Below are positions 7,392 to 14,970 of a stretch of 23,334 nt of DNA, piece after piece (the stretch's first letter is position 1; each line of letters begins with the position of its first letter). The notes under the pieces are model-generated. The model was not told where the DNA came from. It searched no databases and saw only the letters and a list, made by a program, of their open reading frames with translations. Position numbers and translations under genes: made by a program. This DNA is from Lachnospiraceae bacterium UBA1760. Its GTDB lineage: Bacteria > Bacillota > Clostridia > Lachnospirales > Lachnospiraceae. The stretch spans positions 1 to 23,334 of the forward strand of contig DCHE01000069.1 of the NCBI GenBank assembly GCA_002314775.1, written 5' to 3'.

Positions 7392-7420
7392 ATTATAAAA
7401 TATATTGTTTTATTTAACAA
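7392..7420 (-). promoter_or_regulatory. Candidate sigma-A promoter of aroEK
   Basis: TTGTTA (7415-7420), a 17-nt spacer, and a perfect TATAAT (7392-7397). The -35 box directly follows the T-run of the rpsO terminator. The predicted leader is about 150 nt. Confidence 0.65.
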
Positions 7421-7448
7421 GAAAAAACGCAGTGGAAATCCACTGCGT
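7421..7448 (-). terminator. Rho-independent terminator of rpsO
   Basis: Perfect 9-bp stem ACGCAGTGG/CCACTGCGT (7440-7448 and 7427-7435) with a 4-nt loop and six T on the minus strand. It ends rpsO transcription and so uncouples it from aroEK and pnp. Confidence 0.92.
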
Positions 7449-7517
7449 CTTCTTATGTGTGTGTTGTGTGATTTTTTGTTTTTAATTAATTTGAGAAATT
7501 TGTTTGAAGTAAATAAA

Positions 7518-7784
7518 TTACTTTCTAAGACCAAGCTTCTCGATGAGTGTTCTGTAACGCTCGATGTCCTTACCCTTAAGGTATGCAAGAAGGTTTCTTC
7601 TCTGACCTACCATCTTAAGAAGACCTCTTCTTGAGTGGTGATCGTTTGGATGAGCCTTGAAATGCTCGTTAAGATCATTGATTCTGTATGTAAGAAGAGC
7701 TACCTGAACCTCTGGAGATCCTGTATCGCCTTCCTTTACACCATAATCAGCAATAATCTGCTTCTTCTGCTCTGCTGTAATCAT
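7518..7784 (-). CDS. rpsO: 30S ribosomal protein S15
   Basis: An 88-residue protein of the normal S15 length, binding 16S rRNA early in small-subunit assembly. The family hallmarks are present: MITAEQKKQIIADYG at the N-terminus, GDTGSPEVQVALLTYRI, HPNDHHSRRGLLKMVGQRR, and LIEKLGLRK at the C-terminus. AGGAGG (7793-7798) lies 8 nt before the ATG. It is monocistronic, with a good promoter, a structured leader and a strong terminator, so the usual co-transcription with pnp is lost here. Confidence 0.98.
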   Translation of the reverse strand: MITAEQKKQIIADYGVKEGDTGSPEVQVALLTYRINDLNEHFKAHPNDHHSRRGLLKMVGQRRNLLAYLKGKDIERYRTLIEKLGLRK

Positions 7785-7815
7785 TTTAGTTTCCTCCTAT
7801 AAATTATTTATTCCA

Positions 7816-7856
7816 ATTACTAAGTCCTGGTCGGAGTCGTCCAAAAACTGAGTAAC
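7816..7856 (-). promoter_or_regulatory. Structured rpsO leader, candidate S15 autoregulatory element
   Basis: On the transcript, GTTACT-C-AGT (7856-7847) pairs with ACT-T-AGTAAT (7825-7816), nine of ten positions. It encloses a small hairpin GGACG-ACTC-CGACC-like (7842-7829) with one A-A mismatch. S15 represses its own synthesis through leader RNA structures in several phyla. Assignment to a known class was not possible by eye. Confidence 0.45.
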
Positions 7857-7866
7857 GGCCTTTGTT

Positions 7867-7895
7867 ACTATAGCAAATACCTACTTTAATTGCAA
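7867..7895 (-). promoter_or_regulatory. Candidate sigma-A promoter of rpsO
   Basis: TTGCAA (7890-7895), a 17-nt spacer, and TATAGT (7867-7872) on the minus strand. The predicted start near 7860 opens the structured leader. Confidence 0.65.
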
Positions 7896-7935
7896 GTATT
7901 TTTTTGTGAAATATAATATATGCTCTCTCTTATTA

Positions 7936-8265
7936 CTAATATGCAGCTAGTACTGCTCCAATAATAATAATAAATAGTCCAGCCAGCTTTCTTTTTGTGA
8001 TTTTTTCATCTAAAAACATTGCGGACATTACTGTTGTCCAGATAAATGTAAGCGATGTCATCGGAAGTACAACCGAATAATCAAGATACCTCATAGCAAG
8101 AATATTAAGTGTACCACCCACCATATAAAAAACTGTTCCCAGATATAAATATGGTGATTTGAGCAAATGTATAAACTTTTTGCCCCCTGTTGATTTCTTA
8201 AGAAGAACCGCTCCACCCGCATTGAATAGTGACATTCCAATCATCAGAAAATAGTATTTATTCAT
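7936..8265 (-). CDS. DMT-superfamily half-size transporter subunit (EamA/SMR-like), second of pair
   Basis: A 109-residue, four-helix integral membrane protein of the drug/metabolite transporter superfamily. It begins MNKYYFLMIGMSLFNAGGAV, and helices are also seen at about 39-58, 65-84 and 90-109. ATG at 8263-8265 is chosen because GGAGGT lies 8 nt upstream, inside the end of the preceding gene; the longer frame from 8298 has no such site. It overlaps that gene by 8 nt, so the two are probably translationally coupled and form a heterodimer, as in ArnE/ArnF and paired SMR proteins. The substrate is unknown; neither drug efflux nor lipid-linked sugar flipping can be chosen from sequence. Confidence 0.8.
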   Translation of the reverse strand: MNKYYFLMIGMSLFNAGGAVLLKKSTGGKKFIHLLKSPYLYLGTVFYMVGGTLNILAMRYLDYSVVLPMTSLTFIWTTVMSAMFLDEKITKRKLAGLFIIIIGAVLAAY

Positions 8266-8617
8266 CAGTGTCACCTCCGCAAATAAGAAGTACACCAACA
8301 GTAATAATTACTACGCCTGCTATATTTACCGGTTTTATAATCTCATTAAACAGAAAATGTCCTACAATAAGGCTTACTATATAGTTTATACTATAAATCG
8401 GCTGTAATATAGAAAGCTTTCCATACCTAAAGCCAACCAGCATAAACGCAGCACTGAGAAGAAATACCGCAAGACCAATCAAAAGAAAAAATAATGAGTC
8501 ATCACTCTTTGCTGATATCTTCCAGAACATTTGTCCTGTACATGCAAGCAAAGAAGAAAAAACCATTATAATTATTCCCTTTTTATTCTTTGCAAATGAA
8601 TTTATGAATTTATCCAT
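8258..8617 (-). CDS. DMT-superfamily half-size transporter subunit (EamA/SMR-like), first of pair
   Basis: A 119-residue four-helix membrane protein starting MDKFINSFAKNKKGIIIMVF, with a conserved-looking GKLSILQPIYSINYIVSLIVG segment in helix 3 and a final hydrophobic helix ending LLICGGDTDE. ATG at 8615-8617 is preceded by GGGGAG (8625-8630) 7 nt upstream; the alternative at 8632 has none. It pairs with the overlapping downstream gene. The Gly-Gly-Asp-Thr codons near its end double as the ribosome site of its partner. An 8-bp inverted repeat lies just upstream. Confidence 0.8.
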   Translation of the reverse strand: MDKFINSFAKNKKGIIIMVFSSLLACTGQMFWKISAKSDDSLFFLLIGLAVFLLSAAFMLVGFRYGKLSILQPIYSINYIVSLIVGHFLFNEIIKPVNIAGVVIITVGVLLICGGDTDE

Positions 8618-8629
8618 CTGTAAACTCCC

Positions 8630-8649
8630 CACACATAATAATATGTGTG
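8630..8649. repeat. 8-bp inverted repeat upstream of the transporter pair
   Basis: CACACATA (8630-8637) and TATGTGTG (8642-8649) with a 4-nt loop, directly next to the GGGGAG ribosome site of the first transporter gene. It could be an operator or could limit ribosome access. No clear terminator is seen between aroC and this site. Confidence 0.5.
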
Positions 8650-8730
8650 TTATTAATTATCAAAGTCTCTATAATGTGCGTCTAAGCAAGTCTATCCTTC
8701 ATAGAGTATCTGTACTGTATCAACACAATT

Positions 8731-9831
8731 CTAATTTCCATAAATCATCTTTATGTAATCCATCCTTGATGACAGATTCATAAGCATCTCATCAAGAATT
8801 GTAATCGCAGTCATAGATTCTACCACAACTACTGCTCTTGGTGCAACTATCGGATCATGTCTTCCCTTAATCTCAATATTTACATCCTCAAATTTATTGT
8901 TAACAGTTTTCTGCTTCTGATAAATTGAAGGGGTTGGCTTAAAGGCTGCAGTTATTATTATCTCTGAGCCATCTGTGATTCCTCCAAGGATTCCACCTGA
9001 ATGGTTGGTCTTCTTGGCAACTCTTCCATCCTCCATGATGAAGCCATCATTGTTTACTGAGCCATTTAACCTTGCTGCTTCCTTGCCATCGCCAATTTCG
9101 ACAGACTTTACTGCACCGATTGACATTATTGCCTGTGCAAGTCTTGCATCCATCTTGTCAAATACAGGCTCACCAACTCCTGGTTTAACTCCATTTACCT
9201 TGCATTTAACTACTGCCCCGACCGAGTCAAGCTCCTGCTTCATCTTAAGCAAATATTCCTCAGCCTTAACATATGCATCGTGATCAGGCATATAGAGCAT
9301 ATTTTTTGAAATCTCTTCCCTGTCAAACTTTGCATCGTCAATCTCGATATTGCCTACTGAAGATACGTAGGTTGTAATAGAAATACCAAGCTCCTCAAGT
9401 ATCTTAATTGCAATTGCACCTGCCGCTACTCTTGCAGCAGTTTCTCTTCCTGAGGATCTTCCACCTCCACGATAATCTCTGAAGCCATACTTCGCATCAA
9501 ACCCGTAATCTGCATGTCCAGGTCTGTAGGTATATGCAATATCTCCGTAATCACCTGATCTCTGAGAGGTGTTCTCAATCATCATAGCAATAGGAGTTCC
9601 TGTGGTTTTACCCTCAAACACTCCAGACATAATCTTAACCTGATCGGCTTCACTTCTCTGAGTTGTAAACTGAGACTGACCAGGTTTTCTTCTATCCAAA
9701 AACTTCTGTATATATTCTTCATCAATTGAAAGCCCTGCCGGACATCCATCAACGACTACGCCTATTCCTTTTCCATGGGATTCTCCCCAGGTTGATATTC
9801 TAAAAATATTACCAAATATTGATCCTGCCAT
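8731..9831 (-). CDS. aroC: Chorismate synthase
   Basis: A 366-residue enzyme converting 5-enolpyruvylshikimate-3-phosphate to chorismate with reduced FMN, the last common step to aromatic amino acids. Family signatures are visible: GNIFRISTWGESHGKGIGVVVDG near the N-terminus, RRKPGQSQFTTQR, the GHADYGFDAKYG segment, DYRGGGRSSGRETAARVAAGAIA, and SGGILGGITDG. I start at the ATG 9829-9831 (MAGSIFGN), which matches the family N-terminus and has GAGGAAG 5 nt upstream. The open frame extends 29 codons further with sequence unlike the family. It follows xerD by 101 nt; no separate promoter is obvious. Confidence 0.96.
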   Translation of the reverse strand: MAGSIFGNIFRISTWGESHGKGIGVVVDGCPAGLSIDEEYIQKFLDRRKPGQSQFTTQRSEADQVKIMSGVFEGKTTGTPIAMMIENTSQRSGDYGDIAYTYRPGHADYGFDAKYGFRDYRGGGRSSGRETAARVAAGAIAIKILEELGISITTYVSSVGNIEIDDAKFDREEISKNMLYMPDHDAYVKAEEYLLKMKQELDSVGAVVKCKVNGVKPGVGEPVFDKMDARLAQAIMSIGAVKSVEIGDGKEAARLNGSVNNDGFIMEDGRVAKKTNHSGGILGGITDGSEIIITAAFKPTPSIYQKQKTVNNKFEDVNIEIKGRHDPIVAPRAVVVVESMTAITILDEMLMNLSSRMDYIKMIYGN

Positions 9832-9892
9832 TTTTTCTTCCTCGTATAATTGTGTTGGGCCGAAGCAAATCCCCGTATTGAGAGTCCCTTTT

Positions 9893-9906
9893 TGCGATAT
9901 ATCGCA
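9893..9906. repeat. 14-bp palindrome between xerD and aroC
   Basis: TGCGATATATCGCA, flanked by GAGAGT (9880-9886 region) and ACTCTC (9911-9916), which are also complementary. It gives a nested inverted repeat in the 101-nt gap. There is no T-run suited to a terminator, so an operator is possible. Confidence 0.45.
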
Positions 9907-9932
9907 GCTAACTCTCACTTCGTATTTTTCCT

Positions 9933-10817
9933 CTATTTAGCTGCCCTTGGATGTGCCTTGTCATACACTTCCTTTATTCTGCTCTTTTTATTCATCAGAT
10001 AAATCTGAGTAGTTGAAATATCTGAATGTCCAAGCATCTCCTGCACAGCCTTTAAATCAGCTCCATTGCTCACAAGATGTGCCGCAAATGAGTGTCTTAT
10101 CATATGTGGAGTTATATCCTTATCGATTCCTGCCTTTTTGGCATAAACCTTAATTATCTTCCAAAAGCCCTGTCTTGTCATAGGCTCGCCCTTACAGTTT
10201 GTGAACAAATACTCTGAATCTCTGCAGATTGCTTCTCTCACACAGTTTATATAATTGTTAACTGTTTTCTTGGAAATACTGTCAATCGGAATTGTTCTAA
10301 ACTTTCCATTCTCACTGCAGGAAATATAACCAAGATTTACGTTCACATCAGTAAGCTTAAGTGAGATAAGCTCTGAAACCCTCATACCTGTTGCATAGAG
10401 AATCTCCAGCATTGCCTTATCTCTTATCTCCTTCTTATTCTCTCCTGAAGGTGCAAGAAGAAGTCTGTTTACCTCCTCAACCGTGAGAATCTCCGGCATC
10501 TTTTTCTCAATCTTAGGAGACTTAATATTGTCAGCAGGATTTTCCTTTATCTCGCCCTGCTTAAATAGATACATATAAAATGATCTTAAACATGCAATAT
10601 TCCTCGATACGGTTGCAGAACTCAGATTACTATTTTCAAGCATCAAAATATACGAGCCAAGTTCAGAATTTGTAACCTGACACGCATCCTTTATTCCTTT
10701 TTCAGAAAAATAGACATAAAACTTACTCAAATCTCTCTGATATGAAGAAACAGTATTTTTGCTTGAATGCTTTACATCATTCAGATATTCAATATAACCC
10801 TTTATCTGATCTTCCAT
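9933..10817 (-). CDS. xerD: Site-specific tyrosine recombinase XerD/XerC family
   Basis: A 294-residue recombinase with an N-terminal core-binding domain (about 1-90) and a C-terminal catalytic domain. The catalytic set is complete: Arg146 in ATGMRVSEL, Lys172, His238 and Arg241 in HMIRHSFAAHL, His264 in LGHSDISTTQIYL, and the nucleophile Tyr273. With XerC-like partners such enzymes resolve chromosome dimers at dif. No phage or integron genes are nearby, so a housekeeping role is likely. I take the ATG at 10815-10817 (MEDQIKGYIEYL), which fits the family and follows GGGGT; four more codons are possible to 10829. XerD versus XerC cannot be settled by eye. Confidence 0.88.
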   Translation of the reverse strand: MEDQIKGYIEYLNDVKHSSKNTVSSYQRDLSKFYVYFSEKGIKDACQVTNSELGSYILMLENSNLSSATVSRNIACLRSFYMYLFKQGEIKENPADNIKSPKIEKKMPEILTVEEVNRLLLAPSGENKKEIRDKAMLEILYATGMRVSELISLKLTDVNVNLGYISCSENGKFRTIPIDSISKKTVNNYINCVREAICRDSEYLFTNCKGEPMTRQGFWKIIKVYAKKAGIDKDITPHMIRHSFAAHLVSNGADLKAVQEMLGHSDISTTQIYLMNKKSRIKEVYDKAHPRAAK

Positions 10818-10863
10818 AAATGACCCCATCCCAAAAATATTACATATTTTTACTATCTTTTAC

Positions 10864-10892
10864 AGTATAATTACAATTATATGTAAAATCAA
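10864..10892 (-). promoter_or_regulatory. Candidate sigma-A promoter of xerD
   Basis: TTGATT (10887-10892), a 17-nt spacer, and TATACT (10864-10869). The spacer contains the inverted repeat TTACA/TGTAA, a possible operator. Confidence 0.6.
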
Positions 10893-10950
10893 TACATATT
10901 TTTCATAAAATCCTTGATTTTAAGCCATTTTCGGGGTTTTTATATATTTT

Positions 10951-11496
10951 TTAGAGTTCTCCTCTATTTTTAAGGTCTGAATAAGCAAGTATTGCAACAA
11001 TTGTTTTACTGTCCACAATTACTCCCTCGTAAACATATCTAAGTGCTGTCGAAAACGGAAGCTTTATAAGTTCAATGTATTCATTTTCATCTAATGACTT
11101 TCTTCCTTCTATAAGCTGCGTCCCGATAAACACAGCTGTCCTCTCCTGAAGAAGACCTATAGCTGCCACTGTATTACTTATGAAGTAGGTTTTCTCTGGT
11201 ATGAGTCCCGCCTCCTCCTCTGCCTCCCTGAGTGCACAGGCAAGAAAATCCTCCTCTGGATTATTAAGACAGCCTGCAGGAATTTCAATATCAACCATGT
11301 CTATGGTATTTCTGTACTGCTTGACGAATATCATATTTTCTTCATCGTCCACCAGAAGTATTCCTGCTCCATTTCTATTCTCGACTAAGTCATAGTGTAC
11401 AACATTGCCAGAGGGTGTTTTAAGTACATCCTCATACACCTTAACTCTTCTTGCCTCGTACAAAAGATTCTTCTCTAATCTTTCAAACTCTAACAT
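10951..11496 (-). CDS. Nudix hydrolase, ADP-ribose pyrophosphatase-like
   Basis: A 181-residue cytoplasmic hydrolase of nucleoside diphosphates linked to another moiety, most like ADP-ribose pyrophosphatase. The order of blocks fits that group: VVHYDLVENRNGAGILLV, the VKQYRNTID segment, then EIPAG leading into the Nudix box (75-98) with metal-binding REAEEEAGL. The box has one more residue between its Gly and the REXXEE core than the textbook spacing. AAGGAG (11503-11508) lies 6 nt before the ATG. It lies between the rny terminator and the xerD promoter, so it is probably its own unit. Exact substrate not determinable from sequence. Confidence 0.88.
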   Translation of the reverse strand: MLEFERLEKNLLYEARRVKVYEDVLKTPSGNVVHYDLVENRNGAGILLVDDEENMIFVKQYRNTIDMVDIEIPAGCLNNPEEDFLACALREAEEEAGLIPEKTYFISNTVAAIGLLQERTAVFIGTQLIEGRKSLDENEYIELIKLPFSTALRYVYEGVIVDSKTIVAILAYSDLKNRGEL

Positions 11497-11549
11497 ATTG
11501 TTCTCCTTCGATATATTGCCTCAATAAATAAAACCTTTATATTAGTCAT

Positions 11550-11583
11550 AAAAAAGCCCTTGGAATGATAGCATTCCAAGGGC
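11550..11583 (-). terminator. Rho-independent terminator of rny
   Basis: Perfect 12-bp stem GCCCTTGGAATG/CATTCCAAGGGC (11572-11583 and 11556-11567) with a 4-nt loop and six T on the minus strand, 23 nt after the rny stop. Confidence 0.95.
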
Positions 11584-11606
11584 AAGCTCTTTGTTGTGAA
11601 TAATAG

Positions 11607-13157
11607 TTACTTCGCGTAATCAGTCACTCTTGATTCTCTAATAAGATTAACCTTAATCTGGCCTGGATATTCAAGTTCATCTTCAATCTTCTTTGAAATA
11701 TCTCTTGCCAAAAGAACCATGTCTGAATCAGTAACCTGTTCAGGAACCACAATAACCCTGATTTCTCTACCTGCCTGAATGGCAAAGGTCTTATCTACAC
11801 CCTTAAATCCATTAGCAATATCCTCAAGCTTTGTAAGTCTTGTAGAATATGTCTCTAATGTTTCTCTTCTTGCACCTGGTCTTGCTGCAGAAATTGTATC
11901 AGCAGCCTGAACGATACAAGCAATTAAACTTTCTGGCTCTGTGTCGCCATGGTGTGATGCAACTGCATTAACAACAATTGCTGGCTCCTTGTACTTTCTA
12001 CAAAGATCAACACCGATAGTAACGTGAGAACCTTCCATCTCATGATCAACAGATTTTCCGATATCATGTAAAAGACCAGCACGCTTGGCAAGTCTAACAT
12101 CGACACCTATTTCGCCAGCCAGGAGTCCACTGAGCTGTGCGACTTCAATTGAATGCTTAAGTGCATTCTGACCGTAACTTGTTCTGAACTTCATCTTACC
12201 AAGAAGTCTTACAAGTTCTGGATGAATACCATGAACCCCAACCTCAAGAGTAGCAGCCTCGCCCTCTTCGCGGATCATAGTTTCAACTTCCTTCTGAGCC
12301 TTCTCAACCATCTCTTCAATTCTTGCAGGATGGATTCTTCCATCGACAATCAGCTTCTCAAGGGCAATTCTTGCAACCTCTCTTCTGATTGGATCGAAGC
12401 TTGATAAAAGAACTGCTTCAGGTGTATCATCTATAATTAAATCAACACCTGTAAGGGTTTCGAGTGTACGAATATTTCTACCCTCTCTACCGATAATCCT
12501 TCCCTTCATCTCATCGTTTGGAAGCTGTACAAGTGAGATTGTTGTCTCTGATACGTGGTCGGCAGCACACTTCTGAATTGCTGTAACTACGTAATCCTTT
12601 GCCTTCTTGTTAGCTTCTTCTTTGGCTCTTGACTCTAATTCCTTGATCATGACTGCAGTTTCATGTTTTACATCTTCTTCAACAGTCTTTAATAAGTATT
12701 CCTTTGCTTGTTCAGAGGTCAAACCAGAAATTCTTTCTAGTTCCTGTAATCTCTTTGCTTCGAGTTCGTCAACCGCTTTTTTCTTCTTGTTAATCTCGTT
12801 TTCCTTAGCGTTGAGAGCAGCTTCGCGCTTCTCTACTGCATCGGTCTTCTTATCGAGATTTTCCTCGCGTGACATAACCCTTTTCTCCATACGCTGAACT
12901 TCGTTACGACGATCTTTTACTTCTTTGTCCATATCATTCTTGGTCTTAAGAGCTTCCTCTTTAGCCTCAAGAAGTATCTCGCGTTTCTTAGCCTCAGCTG
13001 TCTTAAGCGCTTCATCTATAATTTCACGTGCTGTATCTTCTGCTTTGCCAACCTTTGCTTCAGCAATATTCTTGCGATATGCAATAGCCGCAAACCATGT
13101 AATAACAACAGCAACGATAACTATCGCAGCACAGATAACTATGGTCATCGGATTCAC
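11607..13157 (-). CDS. rny: Ribonuclease Y
   Basis: A 516-residue membrane-tethered endoribonuclease that initiates mRNA decay in Firmicutes. Its features in order are an N-terminal membrane helix (about 4-26), a long charged coiled coil (about 30-190), a KH domain with GRIIGREGRNIR (219-230), and an HD domain with His364-Asp365 in LLHDIGKSVDHE and a second HHGD motif. The C-terminus YPGQIKVNLIRESR is typical. The start is GTG at 13155-13157, with AGGAGG (13165-13170) 7 nt upstream; the next ATG is three codons in and too far. Downstream of recX with its own promoter overlapping the recX stop. Together with pnp in this window it covers two parts of the RNA degradation machinery. Confidence 0.97.
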   Translation of the reverse strand: MNPMTIVICAAIVIVAVVITWFAAIAYRKNIAEAKVGKAEDTAREIIDEALKTAEAKKREILLEAKEEALKTKNDMDKEVKDRRNEVQRMEKRVMSREENLDKKTDAVEKREAALNAKENEINKKKKAVDELEAKRLQELERISGLTSEQAKEYLLKTVEEDVKHETAVMIKELESRAKEEANKKAKDYVVTAIQKCAADHVSETTISLVQLPNDEMKGRIIGREGRNIRTLETLTGVDLIIDDTPEAVLLSSFDPIRREVARIALEKLIVDGRIHPARIEEMVEKAQKEVETMIREEGEAATLEVGVHGIHPELVRLLGKMKFRTSYGQNALKHSIEVAQLSGLLAGEIGVDVRLAKRAGLLHDIGKSVDHEMEGSHVTIGVDLCRKYKEPAIVVNAVASHHGDTEPESLIACIVQAADTISAARPGARRETLETYSTRLTKLEDIANGFKGVDKTFAIQAGREIRVIVVPEQVTDSDMVLLARDISKKIEDELEYPGQIKVNLIRESRVTDYAK

Positions 13158-13170
13158 AGGAGCACCTCCT
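13158..13170 (-). promoter_or_regulatory. Self-complementary ribosome binding site of rny
   Basis: AGGAG-GTG-CTCCT directly before the GTG start. The Shine-Dalgarno core can form a 5-bp hairpin with the bases just after it, which could lower translation. Effect is inference. Confidence 0.4.
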
Positions 13171-13206
13171 TATTAAGTTTTAATTGTATATGAATACAAC
13201 GTATTA

Positions 13207-13235
13207 AGTTTATACGTTTTTCTATCTTATGTCAA
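13207..13235 (-). promoter_or_regulatory. Candidate sigma-A promoter of rny, -35 box at the recX stop
   Basis: TTGACA (13230-13235), a 17-nt spacer, and TAAACT (13207-13212). The perfect -35 box is formed by the last two sense codons of recX, immediately before its stop. Confidence 0.6.
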
Positions 13236-13823
13236 GTAGTTCTTGATACTACCTAGACTGTATCCATGTCTTAAAAAATAAGAAATTACCCTGTTTTTCG
13301 CCTTTTCATCAGAAAAATCAACATTACGAAATTTCCTTAAAATAATTTCTTTTATTACCTCTTCTTCATCATAGCCAAGATCATACGCTATCTCCTCATA
13401 GGCCTCACTCATGAAATCCTCTGGAATCCCCTTGTTCTTAAGCTCCGCAAATATCATAGTCCTGCTCTTTTTTCCAAGATTAGACCTGATATAACACTCT
13501 GCGTATCTTCGCTCGTCAAGAAACCTTAGTTCCTTCGCCCTCTCAATAATAAGATCAATCATAAAATCCGGATAATCCTTAAGTCTCAGCTTCTGCCTGA
13601 TATCGAAGGAGGAATACTCCCTGACAGTTAGTAAGTCAACTGCCTTCTTGAGACCTCTTTTAAAGATGACAATATGGATAGCGGCGAGGTCCTCTTCATC
13701 CACCTCGCCGCTAAAATCTATACCCAGGTCACGAATCTCGCCTAGATATAATGGACCATAATAATCGCCATCTATGAATAGTCTGTAATAGTTTTTAAAT
13801 TCCTTTATCTGATATTCATACAT
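13227..13823 (-). CDS. recX: Regulatory protein RecX
   Basis: A 198-residue protein of the RecX family, an inhibitor and modulator of RecA filaments. Visible family features are the helical repeats: LLTVREYSSFDIRQKLRLKDYP, FLDERRYAECYIRSNLGKKSRTMIFAELKNKGI, and a C-terminal three-helix unit ending FLRHGYSLGSIKNYL. The acidic N-terminal part is poorly conserved in the family. ATG at 13821-13823 follows AGGAT. It lies 63 nt behind recA, with no terminator between, so it is probably co-transcribed and SOS-controlled. The intergenic gap is mostly filled by a copy of the 38-nt repeat. Confidence 0.92.
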   Translation of the reverse strand: MYEYQIKEFKNYYRLFIDGDYYGPLYLGEIRDLGIDFSGEVDEEDLAAIHIVIFKRGLKKAVDLLTVREYSSFDIRQKLRLKDYPDFMIDLIIERAKELRFLDERRYAECYIRSNLGKKSRTMIFAELKNKGIPEDFMSEAYEEIAYDLGYDEEEVIKEIILRKFRNVDFSDEKAKNRVISYFLRHGYSLGSIKNYLT

Positions 13824-13843
13824 AGATTATATCCTGTCATATG

Positions 13844-13881
13844 TCAATATTCGCAATCCGCTTACGCTACTTGCTCATATA
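13844..13881 (-). repeat. 38-nt dispersed intergenic repeat, copy in the recA-recX gap
   Basis: Matches 7342-7379 at 37 of 38 positions and lies in the same orientation relative to the downstream gene. It fills most of the 63 nt between recA and recX. The matching stretch ends sharply at both sides, which suggests a mobile or dispersed short repeat. I found no third good copy in the window. Confidence 0.75.
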
Positions 13882-13886
13882 TATTA

Positions 13887-14909
13887 TTACTCTTCTGTAT
13901 CCTCAGCCTTGTCAGTTCCGATACCAAGCTTGGTTCTGACCTTCTGCTCGATCTCCTTACAGATATCCTCATGTTCAAGGAGAAATACCTTAGCATTCTC
14001 TCTTCCCTGACCAATCTTCTCACCATTATAAGCGTACCATGCGCCAGACTTGTTAACTATGTCGTTAGCAGCTGCAAGATCAAGAATATCTCCTTCCTTG
14101 GAAATACCCTTACCGAACATGATATCAAACTCTGCCTCCTTGAATGGAGGAGCTATCTTATTCTTAACAACCTTAACCCTTGTTCTGTTACCGATAACCT
14201 CTCCGCCCTGCTTTAAGGTTTCAATCCTTCTGACATCACATCTTACAGAAGCATAGAACTTAAGTGCACGTCCACCAGTTGTTGTCTCAGGGTTACCAAA
14301 CATAACTCCAACCTTCTCACGAAGCTGGTTGATAAAGATTACAACACAGTTTGTCTTACTGATAACAGCTGTGAGCTTTCTTAATGCCTGTGACATAAGT
14401 CTTGCGTGAAGACCCACATGGCTATCACCCATATCACCATCAATCTCAGCCTTTGGAACAAGAGCTGCAACAGAGTCGACGATAATAACATCAACTGCTC
14501 CAGATCTTACCATGGTCTCTGTAATCTCAAGAGCCTGCTCACCATTATCAGGCTGTGAGATATAAAGATTGTCAATATCAACACCAATATTCTTAGCATA
14601 AACCGGGTCAAGAGCATGCTCCGCATCGATAAATCCTGCAATACCTCCAAGCTTCTGAACCTCAGCAACTACGTGCAAGGCAACTGTTGTCTTACCACTT
14701 GATTCAGGTCCATAGATCTCGATAATTCTTCCCTTTGGCATACCGCCAAGTCCAAGAGCTATATCAAGGCTGAGTGAGCCTGTTGGAACTACTTCAATAT
14801 TCATATGAGCGCTATTATCACCGAGCTTCATAACTGAGCCCTTACCATACTGCTTCTCAATCTGTGCAAGTGCTGCATCTAATGCCCTTAACTTATCATC
14901 ATTACCCAT
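13887..14909 (-). CDS. recA: Recombinase RecA
   Basis: A 340-residue ATP-dependent strand-exchange protein and SOS co-protease. Walker A is GPESSGKT (67-74); the Walker B region VDVIIVDSVAAL, loop 1 (DGDMGDSHVGLHARLMSQALRK has the conserved Met-Gly and Gln), loop 2 (GVMFGNPETTTGG) and KNKIAPPFKEAEFDI are all present. The C-terminus is acidic (DKAEDTEE), as usual. A TTG codon one position upstream also opens the frame, but the ATG at 14907-14909 is the better start, 9 nt after AGGAGG. It is controlled by a strong promoter with a LexA-like box and followed by recX. Confidence 0.98.
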   Translation of the reverse strand: MGNDDKLRALDAALAQIEKQYGKGSVMKLGDNSAHMNIEVVPTGSLSLDIALGLGGMPKGRIIEIYGPESSGKTTVALHVVAEVQKLGGIAGFIDAEHALDPVYAKNIGVDIDNLYISQPDNGEQALEITETMVRSGAVDVIIVDSVAALVPKAEIDGDMGDSHVGLHARLMSQALRKLTAVISKTNCVVIFINQLREKVGVMFGNPETTTGGRALKFYASVRCDVRRIETLKQGGEVIGNRTRVKVVKNKIAPPFKEAEFDIMFGKGISKEGDILDLAAANDIVNKSGAWYAYNGEKIGQGRENAKVFLLEHEDICKEIEQKVRTKLGIGTDKAEDTEE

Positions 14910-14970
14910 CAATAATGTCCTCCTAAAATCTGTTATTTATAATAATATTCATACAAAATATAACATCTAC

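Noticed and set aside
7151..7417. Plus-strand open frames over the aroEK leader
   Set aside because: They cross a terminator, a promoter and the repeat region and lack any family similarity or ribosome site.
9832..9918. N-terminal 29-residue extension of aroC
   Set aside because: It is unlike the family, covers a palindrome, and the ATG at 9829-9831 has a good ribosome site.
9933..10817. Tyrosine recombinase as a sign of an integrated element
   Set aside because: It is of the housekeeping Xer type, lies among core genes, and no attachment repeats or phage genes were seen.
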